A stretch of DNA of 7,368 bases from Rhodospirillaceae bacterium (lineage in GTDB: Bacteria; Pseudomonadota; Alphaproteobacteria; Rhodospirillales; Magnetovibrionaceae): contig NVTL01000075.1 in the NCBI GenBank assembly GCA_002401565.1, forward strand, positions 6,475 to 13,842, given 5' to 3'. Shown one piece after another: positions 1 through 6,354 of the stretch. The notes under the pieces were generated by a model. That model was given only the letters and a program-made list of their open reading frames with translations, was not told where the DNA came from and ran no database searches. Each line of letters opens with the position of its first letter. Position 1 is the stretch's first letter. A program made the position numbers and the translations under genes.

Positions 1-312
1 TGCGGCTTCATAGCCTTTATCTTTGTCTTTTGCGTAGAGTGCTGCAAAATCCATGGCGGGGGGAAATCTGGGCCAGTGTGGTGGTTTTAGCCGCGCCACG
101 CGCCCGCCTTCTTGGTCAATCAGAACCGGAGCATCAAGGCGTCCGACCGAAGCCCGCAAATCATCAACCAGCTTTCGCACTTGGTCAGGATTATCACAGT
201 TGCGTTGAAAAAGAATAAAACCCAGCGGGTCACAAGCGCCAAAAAAATCGCGCTCTGCATCAGTTAAATGCAAGCCTGAACAGCCAAAAATGACAGCCTT
301 AGGATTGGACAT
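1..312 (-). CDS. nagZ: Beta-N-acetylglucosaminidase NagZ, N-terminal 104 codons (runs off the window)
   Basis: NagZ is a cytoplasmic glycoside hydrolase family 3 enzyme. It removes N-acetylglucosamine from anhydro-muropeptides during peptidoglycan recycling. Translation from the ATG at 312-310 starts MSNPKAVIFGCSGLHLTDAE and stays open to the window edge. The segment GFILFQRNCDNPDQVRKL (about residues 31-48) and the motif LIDQEGGRVARL (about 64-75) are typical of the NagZ N-terminal barrel. In this family the Asp of DQEGGRV contacts the sugar. About one third of the usual ~340 residues is present, and the catalytic His/Asp loop lies outside the window. The start codon overlaps the stop of the upstream SPOR gene by one base (TAATG), so translational coupling is likely; no separate ribosome binding site is evident. 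Being downstream of the SPOR gene in the dgt-argS cluster is the usual alphaproteobacterial arrangement. Confidence 0.93.
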   Translation of the reverse strand, partial: MSNPKAVIFGCSGLHLTDAERDFFGACDPLGFILFQRNCDNPDQVRKLVDDLRASVGRLDAPVLIDQEGGRVARLKPPHWPRFPPAMDFAALYAKDKDKGYEAA

Positions 313-1175
313 TATGGTTTAACAATAATGCAACCCACATTGCGGCGTTTTAATTCACCACATATGGATTTAGCATCTGCGCGGTTTTTGATCCATCCGC
401 CCCGGACCCGATAGAAAATTCCGCGACTGCCCAAATCGGCGCGCTGAATAACACTTTCTAGGCTACCCAAAACATCTGGATGTTTTTTGCTTAAACGTTT
501 CCATTCGCCCAACGCCGCTTTTTCGGTGCGCACGGCGGACAACTGAACCATATAGCCCAATCCAGCCGGAGCCGTAGCAATCACCTTCGCGGCACTGGTC
601 GGAGCCGGTGTTGGTACAGGTGTTGGCGTAGGTTTAGGGGTCACTTTTTCAACAACAGGGGCCACAGGGGCAACCGGCGGGGCAACCGGCGGCGCAGGGG
701 GTGCGACCGCTTCAACAGGCTTAATCGCAACAGGCTGATTAACCGAGCCGTCCACTTTGGGCGCGGGCGTTGGTTTTAGCACCTTTGGCAATTCAACCGG
801 AACTTCGGCCAAAGGCAATAAACGTTCAACACCATTGTTTGCCGTCGCCGTCGTACCGCCGTTCATACGGTCATAAACAGACTTATCGCGATCTGGAATT
901 TTCATACCACCGGGATCGGTGGGTTTTTCTTTAAGATCAAATTGAGGGGCCATAATCAACGGCACGCCGCCCGGATTGGCTTTCGCCATTTCATCGTCCT
1001 GAGCGGCCAGATACATCCACCCGGCCCAGCCAGCGGCCCCTAAAATCAAGATCAAAACCACCCACAACCAAATGCCCCGGCTTTTTTCCGGCTGGCTTTT
1101 GGCAATAAGTTCAAAATCCAACAGCTCGGAAGCGTCGGGGGAATTGTCGTCTCTGGGATCGGGCGCTGTATTCAT
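312..1175 (-). CDS. Membrane-anchored SPOR-domain protein
   Basis: This 287-residue protein has a short acidic cytoplasmic N-terminus. A single hydrophobic segment follows at about residues 34-57 (GIWLWVVLILILGAAGW and on), then a long linker, then a C-terminal SPOR-type domain at about 207-287. The linker between about 128 and 195 is rich in Pro, Ala, Val and Thr, with repeated APPV/PTPTP patterns, as expected of a periplasmic spacer. SPOR domains bind denuded glycan strands at division sites, so a role in the septal cell wall is inferred rather than shown. A conserved-looking segment, IPDRDKSVYDRM (about 93-104), lies just after the membrane segment; I associate it with alphaproteobacterial members of this group. 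The gene starts 23 bases after the argS stop and overlaps nagZ by one base, so it is part of the same operon. The domain call is strong and the exact role is open. Confidence 0.88.
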   Translation of the reverse strand: MNTAPDPRDDNSPDASELLDFELIAKSQPEKSRGIWLWVVLILILGAAGWAGWMYLAAQDDEMAKANPGGVPLIMAPQFDLKEKPTDPGGMKIPDRDKSVYDRMNGGTTATANNGVERLLPLAEVPVELPKVLKPTPAPKVDGSVNQPVAIKPVEAVAPPAPPVAPPVAPVAPVVEKVTPKPTPTPVPTPAPTSAAKVIATAPAGLGYMVQLSAVRTEKAALGEWKRLSKKHPDVLGSLESVIQRADLGSRGIFYRVRGGWIKNRADAKSICGELKRRNVGCIIVKP

Positions 1176-1198
1176 TTTCTAAGTCTACACAAAAAAGG

Positions 1199-2950
1199 TT
1201 AACGCATTTCTTTTACGGGGGTAACGCCAAAGACCTGAAGGCCAGACGCAATGACATTCGCCACAGCACGGATCATTGCCAAGCGAGCCAAGGTCAGATC
1301 AACATCATCGGCAATAATAAACCGCAGGCCCTTGTTGTCTTTGCCTTTGTTCCACAAGGCATGAAATTCAGCCGCCAAATCGCCCAAATAAAAGGCAACC
1401 CGGTGCGGTTCGTGTGCGGTGGCGGCACTTTCGACCATACGCGGCCATTGGGCCAATAATTTAATCAGGCTTAATTCCGCCGCATCGTCCAACCGTTCAA
1501 GGCTGGCGCCGTGTATCGCATCGTCGTTGACTACATCCGCGCTCAATTCTTCGACCGCCATACGCATCACTGAATTCACCCGAGCATGAGCATATTGCAC
1601 ATAAAACACCGGATTATCCCGCGATTGTTCGGTGACCTTGGCAAAATCAAATTCCAAGCCCGCATCGTTTTTACGGGTCAGCATGATAAAGCGCACCACG
1701 TCTTTGCCGACTTTGTCGACCACATCGCGCAAGGTGACAAAGGTGCCGGACCGTTTTGACATCTTCACCGGAACACCGTTGTCCAATAACGACACCATTT
1801 GGCACAGTTTTACATCCAAAGTGCCTTTGTTGTCCGTCAGAGCCTTAATCGCGGACTGCATGCGTTTGACGTAACCACCGTGATCGGCGCCCCAAACATC
1901 AATCATTTCAGCAAAACCACGGCGATATTTATCCAAGTGATACGCCATGTCGGCGGCAAAATAGGTCCATGTGCCGTCTGATTTTTGCACCGGGCGATCC
2001 ACATCGTCGCCAAACGCGGTGGCTTTGAACAACAACTGTTCACGCGCCTCCCAATCATCGGGCAATTTGCCCTTTGGCGGTTCCAAGACACCTTGGTACA
2101 ACAATCCATTGTCTTTTAAGAAATCGAGCGCTTCATCGACTTTGCCGTTTTCGACCAGATCACGTTCAGACGAAAACACATCGTGTTTGACGCCCAAGGC
2201 CAGTAAATCGGCCTTCACCAATTCCATCATGGCGGCAATGGTAAAATCCTTAAACAGGTCGATCCAATCAGATTCTGGCGCGTCTTTCCATTTATCGCCT
2301 TCGCTTTTGGCCAAGGCTTTGCCCACATCGACCAAATAGTCGCCGGGATATAAGCCTTCGGGGATTGTAATGTCTTGGCCCAAGGCTTCCAAATACCGCA
2401 AATGTACGGAACGGGCCAAGACTTTCACCTGAGCCCCCGCATCGTTGATGTAATATTCTCGCGTGACGTCAAATCCGGCTTTTTCCAATAAAGCCGCCAA
2501 CACGTCGCCAAATACGGCGCCGCGGGCATGGCCCACGTGCATGGGACCCGTGGGATTAGCCGACACATATTCGACGTTGACCTTAGCCGCAGCCCCCAAC
2601 GCACTGTCGCCATACGCCACGCCCGCATCCAACACATCACGCAAACGGGCATGCCAGAAATCATCGGACAAGCGCATATTTAAAAAGCCCGGTCCGGCAA
2701 TTTCAACGGCTTGCACACCGTCTAATTTTTCGGCTTTGGCCGCTAAAAGGGCCGCAATTTCGCGGGGGTTTTTCTGCGCGGGCTTTGACAGCACCATCGC
2801 GGCATTGGTCGTAATGTCGCCGTGGCTGGGGTCACGCGGTGGTTCAACCGTAATGCGCGACGCATCCAACCCGGCTGGCAAATCGCCTGCCTTAATTAAT
2901 TCATCAATCAGTCCGGTGATCGCTTCGCGGTAATGGGTAAAAAGGTTCAT
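1199..2950 (-). CDS. argS: Arginyl-tRNA synthetase
   Basis: ArgRS is a class I aminoacyl-tRNA synthetase that charges tRNA-Arg with arginine in the cytoplasm. The 583-residue product is full length for the family. The N-terminal additional domain covers about residues 1-110. The HIGH signature appears as HVGH at 138-141, in the context [20 protein letters not shown]. The KMSKS-type signature is KMSKR at 396-400, followed by SGTFVTLRD. An anticodon-binding DALR-type helical domain occupies about 455-583 and contains [18 protein letters not shown]. The start at 2950-2948 lies 8 bases after the dgt stop; the only Shine-Dalgarno-like bases are a weak TTTAGG about 12-17 bases upstream. No residue expected for activity is obviously missing. 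Confidence 0.97.
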   Translation of the reverse strand: MNLFTHYREAITGLIDELIKAGDLPAGLDASRITVEPPRDPSHGDITTNAAMVLSKPAQKNPREIAALLAAKAEKLDGVQAVEIAGPGFLNMRLSDDFWHARLRDVLDAGVAYGDSALGAAAKVNVEYVSANPTGPMHVGHARGAVFGDVLAALLEKAGFDVTREYYINDAGAQVKVLARSVHLRYLEALGQDITIPEGLYPGDYLVDVGKALAKSEGDKWKDAPESDWIDLFKDFTIAAMMELVKADLLALGVKHDVFSSERDLVENGKVDEALDFLKDNGLLYQGVLEPPKGKLPDDWEAREQLLFKATAFGDDVDRPVQKSDGTWTYFAADMAYHLDKYRRGFAEMIDVWGADHGGYVKRMQSAIKALTDNKGTLDVKLCQMVSLLDNGVPVKMSKRSGTFVTLRDVVDKVGKDVVRFIMLTRKNDAGLEFDFAKVTEQSRDNPVFYVQYAHARVNSVMRMAVEELSADVVNDDAIHGASLERLDDAAELSLIKLLAQWPRMVESAATAHEPHRVAFYLGDLAAEFHALWNKGKDNKGLRFIIADDVDLTLARLAMIRAVANVIASGLQVFGVTPVKEMR

Positions 2951-2958
2951 GAGTTTAA

Positions 2959-4146
2959 CTAACCTAAAGTAAAGTCGCTTGTGCGGGCCTGTAAATCAAA
3001 CAGGCGTTTGTGTTCGTCCAGAGCATGACGGTCGGTCATGCCCGCAATGTAATCAGCTACCACCCGCGCGGTTTTCGGCGTGCCCGGCTGGTCTGTGCCC
3101 ACTTGCCATTCGGTGGGCAGGGTTCCCGGTTCCGCCAAGAACAAGGTAAACAAATCTTGAACCACGCGGCGTGCCTTGGACGTCATACGGTTCAGCTTGT
3201 AATGCCTGTACATGTTCGGAAACAAGAACTCTTTTAATTCTTTGTCGTTTTGTGCCATTTTTTCGGAAAAAGCAATGACGGGCGCGCCAAAATTGCGAAT
3301 ATCGTCCACGGTTTTAGGATCAGCGTCCAAAAGACGTTTTTTGCTTTCCACCAAGATATCTTCGACCATGGCGCCAATGGTGCGGCGAACGACTTCGTGC
3401 ACGGTGCGTGAAAAATCTAATCCCGGATAGGCCGCTTTGACTTCGGCCACGGTTTCACCAACAAAATCCACTTCGCTGATGTGTTCAAGGGTAAACAAGC
3501 CCGCCCGCAATCCATCATCGATATCGTGATTGTTATACGCAACATCGTCCGATACGGCGGCGGTTTGGGCCTCAGCCGAGGCATAGGTGTCCAAATGCAG
3601 GTCATGGTCCTTGGCATATTCAACAATTGCCCACGCCAATGGCTCAGCGCCTTCGAACCCCGTCATTGGTCCATTGTGTTTGACCACGCCTTCTAAGGTT
3701 TCCCAGGTCAGGTTTAACCCATCAAATTCGGCGTAGCGTTGTTCCAGTTTGGTCACCACCCGCAAAGATTGGGCGTTGTGATCAAATCCACCAAACGGTT
3801 TCATCAAATCTTCCATGGCGAATTCGCCCGCGTGGCCGAACGGCGTATGCCCCATATCGTGAGCCAAAGCCAAGGTTTCGGCCAAATACTGATCCAAGTT
3901 CAGGTTTTGCGCGATGGATCGGGCGATTTGCGAAACTTCCAACGAATGGGTCAGACGCGTGCGAAAAAAATCGCCTTCGTGGTTTACAAAAACTTGGGTT
4001 TTGTATTGCAGGCGGCGAAACGCAGCCGCATGGATAATACGATCCCGGTCCCGCTGAAAACAGCTGCGCGTGGTGCTTTCGGGTTCCGGATAAAGACGTC
4101 CACGGGACTCTTCGGCCTTACAGGCATAGGGGGCTAAATCGGTCAT
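2959..4146 (-). CDS. dgt: Deoxyguanosinetriphosphate triphosphohydrolase-like HD-domain protein
   Basis: The family hydrolyses dGTP or other dNTPs to the nucleoside and triphosphate, which affects dNTP pools. The 395-residue product shows the HD-domain metal ligands: His67 in [10 protein letters not shown], His96-Asp97 in [17 protein letters not shown], and Asp200/201 in [16 protein letters not shown]. The N-terminal run [10 protein letters not shown] followed by [24 protein letters not shown] is typical of alphaproteobacterial dgt-like proteins. The frame is open for another 64 codons upstream, to 4338, but that extension crosses the left end of the insertion sequence and does not look like the family. 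I therefore chose the ATG at 4146-4144 ([16 protein letters not shown]). It has only a weak AGG as ribosome binding site. It is the first gene of the argS-SPOR-nagZ operon. Substrate preference cannot be read from the sequence. Confidence 0.93.
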   Translation of the reverse strand: MTDLAPYACKAEESRGRLYPEPESTTRSCFQRDRDRIIHAAAFRRLQYKTQVFVNHEGDFFRTRLTHSLEVSQIARSIAQNLNLDQYLAETLALAHDMGHTPFGHAGEFAMEDLMKPFGGFDHNAQSLRVVTKLEQRYAEFDGLNLTWETLEGVVKHNGPMTGFEGAEPLAWAIVEYAKDHDLHLDTYASAEAQTAAVSDDVAYNNHDIDDGLRAGLFTLEHISEVDFVGETVAEVKAAYPGLDFSRTVHEVVRRTIGAMVEDILVESKKRLLDADPKTVDDIRNFGAPVIAFSEKMAQNDKELKEFLFPNMYRHYKLNRMTSKARRVVQDLFTLFLAEPGTLPTEWQVGTDQPGTPKTARVVADYIAGMTDRHALDEHKRLFDLQARTSDFTLG

Positions 4147-4203
4147 GCCTGAAAGTACCCGCTGAAGAGTAAGGCTGCAAGATTGAAGTGGGATTCTTTC
4201 TGC

Positions 4204-4232
4204 ATCATACACGGTATGGACTTGTCTGAAAA
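4204..4232 (-). promoter_or_regulatory. Candidate dgt-operon promoter, with its -35 inside the IS terminal repeat
   Basis: Read on the minus strand, a TATGAT hexamer (4209-4204) lies 17 bases downstream of TTTTCA (4232-4227). The -10 is in native flanking DNA and the -35 is inside the left inverted repeat of the insertion sequence. Transcription would begin near 4197 and leave a leader of about 50 bases before dgt. The -35 matches consensus at only four of six positions, so the promoter is plausible but unproven. Confidence 0.4.
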
Positions 4233-4244
4233 AGCAGACAGCAC
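4217..4244 (+). repeat. Left terminal inverted repeat of the IS3-type element
   Basis: The 28-base end TGGACTTGTCTG...GCAC pairs with the complement of 4805-4833. I count 25 matches in 29 aligned columns, including one single-A indel. The outer TG dinucleotide is intact. Confidence 0.85.
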
Positions 4245-4318
4245 CTTCGAGATTTTTAATTGTTGCCCCTGGAAATGATATTTCCGAAGGCGCGCTAGGG
4301 CGTATCTTTGAGGAATAA

Positions 4319-4597
4319 ATAACACGCAAAAACAACACAGACGAGTTCCGTGCAGAGGCCGTTCAATTGGCTTTAACCAGCGGATTATCTCGGGGCAAAA
4401 TTTCTGAAAGCTTGGGTAGGGGATTAATTATCCCCAGGGGTGGCAAATGGATCACAGCGCATAAACATGCTGATCTGATGTCAGGACCGCATGACGATGT
4501 TCAAAAGAAGCTTCGACGGCTTCGTAAAGAGAACCTAATATTACGTGAGGAACGTGATCTGCTTCCCCTAGAATCTTTGCTTCCGAAGGAGCGCTAA
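4319..4597 (+). pseudogene. IS3-family OrfA remnant (helix-turn-helix subunit)
   Basis: OrfA of IS3 elements gives DNA binding through an N-terminal helix-turn-helix and joins OrfB by ribosomal frameshifting. The frame reads ITRKNNTDEFRAEAVQLALT, then SGLSRGKISESLG, then KWITAHKHADLMSGPHDDVQ and LRRLRKENLILREERDLL. All of these are recognisable IS3-type OrfA segments, including the coiled leucine-zipper region. Three lesions are visible. The expected start codon is ATA at 4319-4321, although a well-placed GAGGA Shine-Dalgarno (4310-4314) precedes it. About two extra residues (GLIIPRGGKW) lie in the helix-turn-helix region around a small palindrome at 4419-4435. After EERDLL the protein diverges and stops at 4595-4597. 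A TTG at 4367 is the first alternative start, but it would remove part of the domain. Confidence 0.8.
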
Positions 4598-4868
4598 GGC
4601 GTGTTACGACAACGCGCCCGTGGAGACATTCTTTAAAACCTTGAAGGCACAAGTGGTCTGGCGGACAAGATTCGGGACTAGGTTGCAAGCTGAAACATCG
4701 ATCAAAAATTACATTAATAACTTCTATAACATTCGCAGATGCCATTCTGCATTAGGGAACATCAGCCCAATGAGGTATGAAAATATGGCAGCCCAAAGAG
4801 TGAGGTGCAGTCTACTTTTTTCAGGCAAGTCCAAAGAGCGCGGACAAACTGGCAGAGGCCCTGACTAG
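4590..4868 (+). pseudogene. IS3-family OrfB remnant (C-terminal end of the DDE transposase)
   Basis: OrfB carries the DDE integrase core of IS3 transposase. Only its end survives: SAKACYDNAPVETFFKTLKA, then VVWRTRFGTRLQAETSIKNY and RRCHSALGNISPMRYENMAA. These match the terminal region that contains the third catalytic acidic residue, the Glu of the NAPVE segment. The first two Asp residues and everything before them are missing. The frame differs from OrfA and runs past the right inverted repeat into the neighbouring regulator stub, stopping at 4866-4868. There is no start codon at the proper place; a GTG at 4620 is fortuitous. Confidence 0.82.
4805..4833 (-). repeat. Right terminal inverted repeat of the IS3-type element
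   Basis: This is the inverted counterpart of 4217-4244, ending CAGGCAAGTCCA. It overlaps the last codons of the OrfB frame, which reads out of the element and stops at 4866-4868. Confidence 0.85.
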
Positions 4869-4991
4869 CGATCCCCCATGGCCCGCCGTGAAACCCTTGA
4901 GCTTGTGCGGGCGTATTACCGCATCACTAACCCCAAGGTACGCAAGCGAATATTCGAGTTGGCTAAGGCGGTTGCGAATATCGCTGAATAA
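4834..4991 (+). pseudogene. 3' stub of an XRE-type transcriptional regulator
   Basis: From the ATG at 4878 the DNA reads MARRETLELVRAYYRI, then TNPKVRKRIFELAKAVANIAE and a stop at 4989-4991. This resembles the C-terminal tail of a common alphaproteobacterial helix-turn-helix XRE regulator, in which RRETLELVRAYYRI.DP.VR.R.FEL is a usual ending. Just upstream, in a shifted frame, ADKLAEALTSDPP continues the same protein-like sequence. The shift falls at a run of five C bases (4873-4877); one more C would join the two frames. The helix-turn-helix itself is absent because the IS end lies at 4833. The assignment rests on remembered family resemblance, and the stub has no expected function. Confidence 0.6.
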
Positions 4992-5071
4992 GGCCAACGA
5001 AGAGCCGCTTGCGGCCCGGTGAGTGCCAACGTCATTAGCGAGGCGCATCTGTCCATAGGAGCCTTAAGACA

Positions 5072-5292
5072 CTAAATATCCACCTCAAAAGCAATTGTGT
5101 AGCCAGCAGATAACGGCGTGCCGTTCTCTCCGAGGCGCTCTGGTTGCCAAGTAACGCTGATAACTCGCCCGCCATCGTTAGCGATTTCCTGTATTGTGGG
5201 AGCTTTTTAGAAGGGTGAGCACAGCGTTCGTACCCCTCAACAAAATTCCGCAAGATTCCGCGTCTTCCATGTCGTCGCGGAGGGCAGGACAT
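5072..5292 (-). pseudogene. Unrecognised short ORF with a probable single-base frameshift
   Basis: From an ATG at 5292-5290 the minus strand reads MSCPPRRHGRRGIL, then RNFVEGYERCAHPSKK. Adding one base in the A-run complementary to 5204-5208 would continue the frame as APTIQEIANDGGRVISVTWQ, then PERLGENGTPLSAGYTIAFE, ending VDI and a TAG at 5074-5072. The second half looks more like real protein than the frame the ORF actually follows. The rebuilt product would be 73 residues. I do not recognise it. Its first 15 or so codons lie inside the structured repeat copy A, so part of the frame may be non-coding. It could be a decayed gene, a sequencing error in a homopolymer, or chance. Confidence 0.3.
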
Positions 5293-5358
5293 GGAAAGTG
5301 CGTACACTTTCCGCTCTGCCCTCTTTCGTGGGTGACTTATTCGCCCTTCGTGCTCAAC
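5246..5358 (-). repeat. Structured repeat element, copy A (inverted relative to copy B)
   Basis: Read on the minus strand the unit runs from GTTGAGC to GCGGAA. It shares with copy B the blocks GTTGAGC, GCGAATAAGT, CAGAGCGGA, TCCATGTCCTGCCC, ACGACATGGAAGACG and GGAATCTT. The last 50 bases align ungapped at 42 of 50 positions. It can fold into an outer 8-bp stem (5280-5287 with 5316-5323) and an inner perfect 8-bp stem GGAAAGTG/CACTTTCC (5293-5300 with 5305-5312) closed by a 4-base loop. AGC and ATGTC face each other in an internal loop. There is no convincing T-tract, so it is not an obvious terminator. Confidence 0.7.
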
Positions 5359-5438
5359 AATTTTGGACTTTGAAGTCTCCGTTTTTTCGACAAAGCTATC
5401 TTTCTAACCTTTTAACCGTAATCATTATCAGTCATTCC

Positions 5439-5555
5439 GTTGAGCCCCCCGGTGCGAATAAGTTTCTCAGGCGTCGGCTGAGCAGAGCGGATTGTGGTAC
5501 CACCATCCATGTCCTGCCCCTCTTTACGACATGGAAGACGTGGAATCTTATGGAA
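5439..5555 (+). repeat. Structured repeat element, copy B (inverted relative to copy A)
   Basis: This is the plus-strand counterpart of 5246-5358, separated from it by 80 bp. The inner stem is GGATTGTG/CACCATCC around the loop GTAC, with seven of eight pairs. Against copy A, the fourth pair changes from A-T to T-A, which keeps pairing. The AGC and ATGTC internal-loop strands are identical to copy A. The outer stem is weaker: GAG and CAG pair with CTG and CTC across a CC bulge. On the opposite strand a 32-codon frame (5510 to 5412, MDGGTTIRSAQPTPEKLIRT and on) also looks protein-like, so a coding explanation is not excluded. Confidence 0.65.
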
Positions 5556-5678
5556 CTCCTGGAAACTTATGGAATAATGGTCTTAATGCTTTGTAATTAA
5601 TCATAAAAAATTAGATCAATGATATTTGCATCAAAAAATTAGCAGGCTTTTCTGTTTTTTGAATTAATGACAATACAT

Positions 5679-5704
5679 CTTGCGCAAGGTGCGGCAATGC
5701 CGCA
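5679..5704. promoter_or_regulatory. Two adjacent palindromes in front of the toxin gene (candidate autoregulatory operators)
   Basis: CTTGCGCAAG (5679-5688) is a perfect 10-bp palindrome. TGCGGCAATGCCGCA (5690-5704) has perfect 7-bp arms around one central base. They end 12 bases before the first ATG of the toxin-antitoxin operon. Antitoxins with XRE domains usually repress their own operon by binding such sites. I could not place a convincing -35/-10 pair; a TTGCGC (5680-5685) and ATACTT (5704-5709) combination overlaps the palindromes but lies very close to the start codon. Confidence 0.5.
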
Positions 5705-5716
5705 TACTTAATCTTA

Positions 5717-6043
5717 ATGGAAATGTTTACAACCAAAGTTTATGAACGCGCTATTCGCAAGATGATTACGCCAGAATCTCGCAAAGAAATGGAAGCCACT
5801 GTTGCAACGGATCCAACTGCTGGTTCTGTAATTTCCGGCACTGGCGGCATCCGCAAGATACGTTGGGCGGGTTCTGGTCGCGGTAAACGAGGTGGCATAC
5901 GAACGATATATTTTTACCACGCTGGGCCACAGTCCATATATCTCCTGACGGCTTATGCCAAATCTGCTCAGGAAGATTTATCACCTTCTGACAAAAAAGC
6001 ATGGACCAAGCTGGTTACAGCCATCAAGAAAGAGGAGCAATAA
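5717..6043 (+). CDS. RelE/HigB-like toxin of a type II toxin-antitoxin system
   Basis: The 108-residue basic protein has the architecture of the RelE-like family (COG4737/HigB type). GTGGIRKIRWAGSGRGKRGG lies at 41-60, IRTIYFYHAG at 61-70, and IYLLTAYAKSAQEDLS at 74-89, where the Y-K-ED pattern near the C-terminus is typical. Members are ribosome-dependent or ribosome-associated mRNA interferases held inactive by a partner antitoxin. That activity is inferred for this protein, and the catalytic residues of this subfamily vary. Two in-frame ATGs (5717 and 5723) are possible starts. The second has TGGAA directly in front, while the first has no clear Shine-Dalgarno. The gene precedes its antitoxin by two bases, the reversed toxin-first order also seen in higBA-type modules. 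Confidence 0.87.
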   Translation: MEMFTTKVYERAIRKMITPESRKEMEATVATDPTAGSVISGTGGIRKIRWAGSGRGKRGGIRTIYFYHAGPQSIYLLTAYAKSAQEDLSPSDKKAWTKLVTAIKKEEQ

Positions 6044-6045
6044 TT

Positions 6046-6354
6046 ATGACAAGTAGCAAACGCACTCAACTTGGCAATGAGGTCGAGGAAGCCTTAAACG
6101 AAGTTCTTGCCCATGTTCAGGGTGAAGTTGATCTCCCGTGCCGTATTGTCGATGATCCAACGGCTGAACGCATCCGCGCCCTTCGCAAACGTTTAAAACT
6201 TAGCCGTCAAAAATTTGCAGATCGCTTTGGTTTAGATGTCCGTGCCCTGCAAGATTGGGAACAAGGACGGCGTGTTCCAGATCGTTCGGCCCGTGTTCTT
6301 CTGACCGTCATTGACCGTGAACCAGAAGCTGTAGAACGCGCTCTCGCCAGCTAA
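6046..6354 (+). CDS. XRE-type helix-turn-helix antitoxin
   Basis: The 102-residue product has a leading region of about 40 residues, expected to contact the toxin, and then an XRE/Cro-type helix-turn-helix at about 41-93. That domain includes ERIRALRKRLKLSRQKFADR, FGLDVRALQDWEQGRRVP and SARVLLTVI; the FGLDVRALQDWEQG part is the likely recognition region. It should neutralise the preceding toxin and repress the operon. I chose the ATG at 6046-6048 because a strong GAGGAG (6032-6037) lies 8 bases upstream, inside the end of the toxin gene. The frame is open back to an ATG at 6001, but that start would overlap the toxin by 43 bases and lacks support. The two genes are clearly co-transcribed. Confidence 0.9.
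   Translation: MTSSKRTQLGNEVEEALNEVLAHVQGEVDLPCRIVDDPTAERIRALRKRLKLSRQKFADRFGLDVRALQDWEQGRRVPDRSARVLLTVIDREPEAVERALAS

Larger units (their letters stand above)
4217..4833 (+). mobile_element. Internally deleted IS3-family insertion sequence
   Basis: The element is bounded by related inverted repeats that begin 5'-TGGACTTG and end CAAGTCCA-3', the TG...CA ends expected of IS3-family elements. It is 617 bp against about 1.2-1.5 kb for a complete IS3-type element. Inside, on the plus strand, are most of OrfA and only the C-terminal end of OrfB; the catalytic DDE core is gone. I see no direct target duplication: the flanking bases GGTA on the left and AAGA on the right do not match. Together with the broken regulator on its right, this suggests that one flank was lost by deletion or recombination. 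The element cannot encode its own transposition, though intact transposase elsewhere might still act on its ends. Confidence 0.85.
4992..5716. other. Long stretch with no intact gene, rich in repeats
   Basis: No reading frame here combines a good start, ribosome binding site and recognisable product. The stretch contains a frameshifted minus-strand ORF candidate (5072-5292) and the inverted pair of structured elements (5246-5358 and 5439-5555). It also holds a phased TGGAA series (5532-5574), and two copies of a CAT(C)AAAAAATTAG motif at 5602-5614 and 5629-5642. A 100-codon plus-strand frame from 5298 spans both inverted copies and the unique spacer, so I regard it as fortuitous. Confidence 0.6.

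Noticed and set aside
2463..2933. 156-codon plus-strand ORF
   Set aside because: It is a shadow on the opposite strand of argS, a full-length conserved gene.
4147..4338. In-frame 64-codon upstream extension of dgt
   Set aside because: It crosses the IS inverted repeat and has no family resemblance. The ATG at 4146 gives the usual alphaproteobacterial N-terminus.
4452..4745. 97-codon minus-strand ORF in the IS
   Set aside because: It is antisense to clear OrfA and OrfB sequence.
5004..5015. GCCGC-TT-GCGGC hairpin after the regulator stub, considered as a terminator
   Set aside because: The loop is too tight, the stem is short and no T-tract follows on the plus strand.
5412..5510. 32-codon minus-strand frame opposite structured copy B (MDGGTTIRSAQPTPEKLIRT and on)
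   Set aside because: It looks protein-like and its upstream part resembles a plus-strand frame in copy A (KIPRLPCR...GQDM). However, copy A reaches a stop in that frame, there is no clear ribosome binding site, and I cannot match a family. It is kept only as an alternative reading of the repeat.
5298..5600. 100-codon plus-strand ORF through the repeat region
   Set aside because: It runs through both inverted copies and the AT-rich spacer, has a GTG-type start without a ribosome binding site, and other frames over the same DNA look equally or more protein-like.
6001..6045. Upstream start for the antitoxin at 6001
   Set aside because: It lies inside the toxin gene without a ribosome binding site. 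The ATG at 6046 has GAGGAG at the right distance.
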